From Chlorobium sp. (lineage in GTDB: Bacteria > Bacteroidota > Chlorobiia > Chlorobiales > Chlorobiaceae): DNA of 56,719 bases. Below, in pieces: positions 53,772-56,719 of the stretch. The translations under genes were made by a program, and so were the position numbers. The notes beneath the pieces are model-generated. The model was not told where the DNA came from. It saw nothing but the letters and a program-made list of their open reading frames with translations, and searched no databases. How positions within the stretch are numbered: the stretch's first letter is position 1; each line of letters opens with the position of its first letter. Where the stretch lies: assembly GCA_005843815.1 (NCBI GenBank), contig SZYA01000002.1:1-56719 (forward strand), given 5' to 3'.

Positions 53772-55052
53772 ATGCAATTGACTACCCTGAGATCCGCGAT
53801 GTACAGTTCACGGAAACAGGCCTCCCGTGCGCAGAGGATGCCCTCCGCCCTGAGGTGTTTTCCGGTGCTTGCAGCCCTCCTCATTTCAACATTGTTTTAT
53901 CCTCTCTCACTTTCTGCGAAGGGTGTTGTGGATTCCTCGTCGCAGCAGCACTCTGTCGACTCCTATATTGTAAAGGAGATAGGAAAACCAACCGCTCTAA
54001 TGGCCAAGGATATTGAACGTCCGGTTTCACCAGCAAGCCTCACCAAAATACTGACCTGTATTATGGCAATTGAAAGTGGTAAGCTTGACCGGGAAGTACT
54101 TATTACAAAAGAGTCAACGATGGTTGAACCCTCAAAAGCGGGTTTCAGGGAGGGAGATAAAATCAAGCTGATCGATCTGGTCAGGGCGGCAATGGTGAGT
54201 TCAAGCAATGACGCAGCTTTTGCTATTGCTTTATTTCTCTCAGGTAATGTTGAATCATTTGTTGCCGCAATGAACTCCAAGGCAAAAATGATTGGCATGA
54301 AAAATTCGACTTTTACCAATCCAGCCGGATTCGATAACGGTCCCTATGCAGGCAATATTTCAACCGCAGGTGATCTGATGCGCCTGACAGAATATTCTGT
54401 ACGGAATCCACTTTTCAATCAAATTGCTCGACTGGATAAGGTCGTTGTACAAGAGCAGTCGAGTCAGAGAGTCTACTGGCTGAGGACGCATAATAAGCTT
54501 CTCGACAAATATCCCTACGCAGTCGGCATCAAGACAGGGTATACCAGCAAGGCTGGAGGTTGTCTTATTGCCCGTGCTATCAAGGATAACAAGGATATGC
54601 TTCTGGTTATGCTTAACGCTCGGAACAGATGGGATATAGCATCCAATATGTTTGATACAGCTTTTGCTGCTAACGGTTCAAACCAGGTTTTGGTCAATAC
54701 AGCATCCCTGAGTGGTTCAGTTCCGTCCAAACGTCTGATGCTCAGAGAAGATGAAAAACAAAAGAAGATAACGATTGCTTCTACGGTAAAAAGCAGCCAT
54801 AAAAAGAGGTTGCTTCTTGCAGAGAAGAGGCAGTCTATTGTAAAACTGAAGAGTGGCAGAAATTCGAAGACGCTTGTTGCCACCAGGTTGAAGCCAGCCC
54901 GTCCGTCAAAAATAGAGGCAATTGCAGAATTTAATGGGAATAAAAAGCTGAAGAAAAATGCAATTGCGGAATCGAAAAGCAAGTTGAAGAGGCGTCAGCT
55001 TCTTGCTTCGAAGCCGGTCAAAAAAACGAAAAAGAGAGTTGATCTTTCTTGA
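53772..55052 (+). CDS. D-alanyl-D-alanine carboxypeptidase with Lys-rich tail
   Basis: A 426-residue peptidase of family S11 that trims peptidoglycan side chains. A hydrophobic signal segment (LRCFPVLAALLISTLFYPLSLSA) leads to the catalytic SxxK (SLTKI in SPASLTKILTCIMA), SxN (SSN in VSSSNDAAFAI) and KTG (KTGYTSKAGG) motifs. The last 100 residues or so are very rich in Lys, Arg and Ser (KSSHKKRLLLAEKR ... KKTKKRVDLS), likely to bind acidic polymers of the wall. The start is uncertain: ATGs at 53772, 53799 and 53838 are possible. Confidence 0.86.
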   Translation: MQLTTLRSAMYSSRKQASRAQRMPSALRCFPVLAALLISTLFYPLSLSAKGVVDSSSQQHSVDSYIVKEIGKPTALMAKDIERPVSPASLTKILTCIMAIESGKLDREVLITKESTMVEPSKAGFREGDKIKLIDLVRAAMVSSSNDAAFAIALFLSGNVESFVAAMNSKAKMIGMKNSTFTNPAGFDNGPYAGNISTAGDLMRLTEYSVRNPLFNQIARLDKVVVQEQSSQRVYWLRTHNKLLDKYPYAVGIKTGYTSKAGGCLIARAIKDNKDMLLVMLNARNRWDIASNMFDTAFAANGSNQVLVNTASLSGSVPSKRLMLREDEKQKKITIASTVKSSHKKRLLLAEKRQSIVKLKSGRNSKTLVATRLKPARPSKIEAIAEFNGNKKLKKNAIAESKSKLKRRQLLASKPVKKTKKRVDLS

Positions 55053-55140
55053 TAGCGAACCATTCTCTATTGGCGTTTCAGAAAGAGTGGCAGAGGCTTG
55101 CGGATCCCTGGTAAATTGGTTGGTATGACCGGACAAGTGA

Positions 55141-55176
55141 AAAAAAAAGCGGATGGTTTTCACTATCCGCTTTTTT
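55141..55176. terminator. Bidirectional rho-independent terminator
   Basis: Stem AAAAAAGCGGAT (55143-55154) / ATCCGCTTTTTT (55165-55176) with a 10-base apex, A-run upstream and T-run downstream, so it works on both strands. It serves the carboxypeptidase gene (plus) and the ferredoxin gene (minus). Confidence 0.88.
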
Positions 55177-55193
55177 AACGATCCTGGTGCGAG

Positions 55194-55382
55194 TTATCCC
55201 TGAACGATGCACTCGGCGGGGCAGACGGCTGAGCAGCTTGGTGCGTCAGAATAACCTACACATTCTGTGCAGGTACCGGCGTCGATAACATAAGCATCAT
55301 CGCCAGCAGTAATTGCAGTGACTGGACATTCTGGTTCACAGGCTCCACAGTAGGTACATTCTTCGGTAATAAAGAGTGCCAT
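55194..55382 (-). CDS. fdx: 2[4Fe-4S] ferredoxin, Chlorobium type
   Basis: A 62-residue ferredoxin. The first cluster motif is CTYCGACEPECP; the second is spread as CTECVGYSDAPSCSAVCPAEC, with the eight-residue insertion between the second and third Cys known from Chlorobium and Allochromatium ferredoxins. It is the likely low-potential electron carrier of photosystem and reverse TCA reactions. A GAGG ribosome site is present 9 bases before the ATG. Confidence 0.95.
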   Translation of the reverse strand: MALFITEECTYCGACEPECPVTAITAGDDAYVIDAGTCTECVGYSDAPSCSAVCPAECIVQG

Positions 55383-55592
55383 AGTAATTTCCTCGCTTAA
55401 AGATTTGTAGAAAATATAGAAAGGTACGGATAAGAACGATTGCGGTCAATCTCGAGAAAGATAATATTTATTCAGCTCAAAAAAAATCTTTCTGTTTTAT
55501 CTTGGCGTTCTGGATATTGTTCACGGATTTCGCAGGTGTTCATGATTTCCCAATCACTCGCATACACGCTTGTAACGGGCAAAAGCTGTTTT

Positions 55593-56606
55593 TCAAGGGA
55601 GATTGTGCTGATCCCCCTGATATTTTTTCCCGCACTCAAAATATGGAGTTTCGGAAGAGAGATAGTGCTGCATATACTCCTGTACGCCATCTTCAATTGA
55701 GGTGAGGGGTTTGCTGTATCCCGACGTGCGAAGCTTTGTAATATTTGCACAAGTGTAATACTGGTATTTGTCACGCAAAGTTTCCGGCATGGGGATGTAG
55801 TCGATAACCGGCTTTTGTCCAAGAGCCGAGAATGTGGTGGTTGCCAAATCCTTGAAGCTCCTTGCCGTTCCGCTCCCGACATTAAAAAGGCCTGCTACGG
55901 GGTTTTCGAGCAGCCATGCCATGATGCGGGTACAATCCCTGATGTAGACAAAATCTCTCAACTGCTCCCCATCCTGATAGTCAGGTCTATGCGACTGAAA
56001 GAGTTTCACATACCCTTTTTCGCGTATCTGGTGAAAAGCCTTGAACGCAACGCTGCTCATATCATCCTTGTGATACTCATTCGGGCCATAAACATTGAAA
56101 AATTTAAGTCCCGCAGCATGGTTGAGTACATTATTTCTGAGAGCCCACTGATCAAAAAGTTGTTTTGAATAGCCGTACATATTCAGTGGACGAAGCTTGC
56201 CAAGCCCACTCATATCATCACTATACCCATTCGTTCCATCTCCGTAAGTTGCAGCGCTTGATGCATAGATCAGCCTGACATTCTGAGCCATGCAAAAAGA
56301 GGCAATTTTCTTGGAATAGCCAAAGTTGTTGGCCAGGAGATGATCACCATCTGTTTCTGTTGTTGAGCTGTTTGCCCCCATATGAATAATGGCCGAAATT
56401 CCCTTGATAGCCCCTCTCTCAAGCATATCAGGAAAAAGATCTATCGGGATGATATCAGCAAATTGGAGTGAAGAGAGATTGCGCCATTTTTCAGTGGTCG
56501 TTGAGCCCGGATTGTCCACAATGATCACATCATCCACTCCCATGCAGTTGAGTTCCCAAAGCATGGCACTCCCGATAAATCCAGCTCCACCCGTAATAAT
56601 AATCAT
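55593..56606 (-). CDS. hldD: ADP-L-glycero-D-manno-heptose 6-epimerase
   Basis: A 337-residue short-chain dehydrogenase/epimerase. The NAD-binding motif TGGAGFIGS is at the start, the catalytic YxxxK occurs as YGYSK near residue 140, and FFNVYGPNEYHKDDMSSVAFKAFHQI, typical of HldD, follows. It makes the heptose for lipopolysaccharide core. The start MIIITGGAG (56606) is preferred over a longer in-frame start at 56678. About 20 extra residues at the C-terminus (after MQHYL) are not part of the family core. Confidence 0.9.
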   Translation of the reverse strand: MIIITGGAGFIGSAMLWELNCMGVDDVIIVDNPGSTTTEKWRNLSSLQFADIIPIDLFPDMLERGAIKGISAIIHMGANSSTTETDGDHLLANNFGYSKKIASFCMAQNVRLIYASSAATYGDGTNGYSDDMSGLGKLRPLNMYGYSKQLFDQWALRNNVLNHAAGLKFFNVYGPNEYHKDDMSSVAFKAFHQIREKGYVKLFQSHRPDYQDGEQLRDFVYIRDCTRIMAWLLENPVAGLFNVGSGTARSFKDLATTTFSALGQKPVIDYIPMPETLRDKYQYYTCANITKLRTSGYSKPLTSIEDGVQEYMQHYLSSETPYFECGKKYQGDQHNLP

Positions 56607-56668
56607 GAAGAAAAAAATGTTGATTCCATGAGGAAAGAGGCCAAAATATAAAGAGGCTGGCAGAAAAC

Positions 56669-56703
56669 AAAAGGCCACCGTTATTTATTCCTTGTGGCCT
56701 TTT
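56669..56703 (-). terminator. Terminator upstream of hldD
   Basis: AAAAGGCCAC (56669-56678) / GTGGCCTTTT (56694-56703) is a 10-bp stem with a 15-base loop. On the minus strand it is followed by further T residues. It probably ends the transcript of a gene beyond the right edge of the window. Confidence 0.6.
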
Positions 56704-56719
56704 ATCGAAAATTCGCGGA

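Overview
The window looks like chromosomal DNA of a green sulfur bacterium (Chlorobiaceae, Chlorobium/Pelodictyon type). The main reasons are a complete oxidative dsr cluster in the green-sulfur-bacterial order (dsrN-C-A-B-L-U-E-F-H-T-M-K-J-O-P-V-W), a CruA-type lycopene cyclase, a plant-type carotene desaturase, a BshB-like thiol biosynthesis gene, a Chlorobium-style 2[4Fe-4S] ferredoxin, and GSIII glutamine synthetase. Base composition is moderate. No transposase, phage gene or CRISPR array was seen. All assignments come from reading the sequence; no database search was run.

Region by region: (1) 1-3.7 kb: the end of recB, then recD, an exported protein with a low-complexity tail and a small winged-helix-like protein. 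(2) 3.9-8.5 kb: a complete branched-chain amino acid type ABC transporter (livJ-H-M-G-F). (3) 8.9-16.1 kb: a cytoplasmic sulfite-oxidising SoeABC-like / polysulfide-reductase-like complex (fused FeS-NrfD subunit plus molybdenum subunit), a TauE-type exporter, a small membrane protein, and the sulfur-relay genes dsrE2, rhodanese and tusA. (4) 16.1-30.9 kb: the dsr genes, from dsrN (siroheme amidation) to dsrV/dsrW (siroheme synthesis), with a strong terminator between dsrP and dsrV. (5) 30.9-34.7 kb: a large palindromic intergenic repeat, bshB, dut, a tandem-repeat protein (possibly chlorosome envelope) and crtQ. (6) 35.0-40.9 kb: an Lrp-type regulator, GSIII, a membrane protein, coaX, aroB and aroK. 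(7) 41.2-46.0 kb: an aminotransferase, an exported cyclophilin, tRNA-Cys and a CbiMN-Q-O metal transporter. (8) 46.2-56.7 kb: lolD-like, cruA, ligA, a secreted protein, menG, hisI, a membrane fusion protein, a D-Ala-D-Ala carboxypeptidase, ferredoxin and hldD.

Together, regions 3 and 4 form about 22 kb of one metabolic theme. Sulfur would be carried by Rhd-TusA-DsrE2 to DsrEFH and DsrC and oxidised by DsrAB with DsrL. DsrMKJOP would couple DsrC thiols to the quinone pool. The resulting sulfite would be oxidised directly in the cytoplasm by the Soe-like complex or exported by the TauE-like protein. DsrN, V and W supply the siroheme cofactor. The least understood pieces are DsrU, DsrT, the extra C-terminal domain of DsrW, the membrane protein beside TauE and several RNA-hairpin or palindromic sites inside the cluster.
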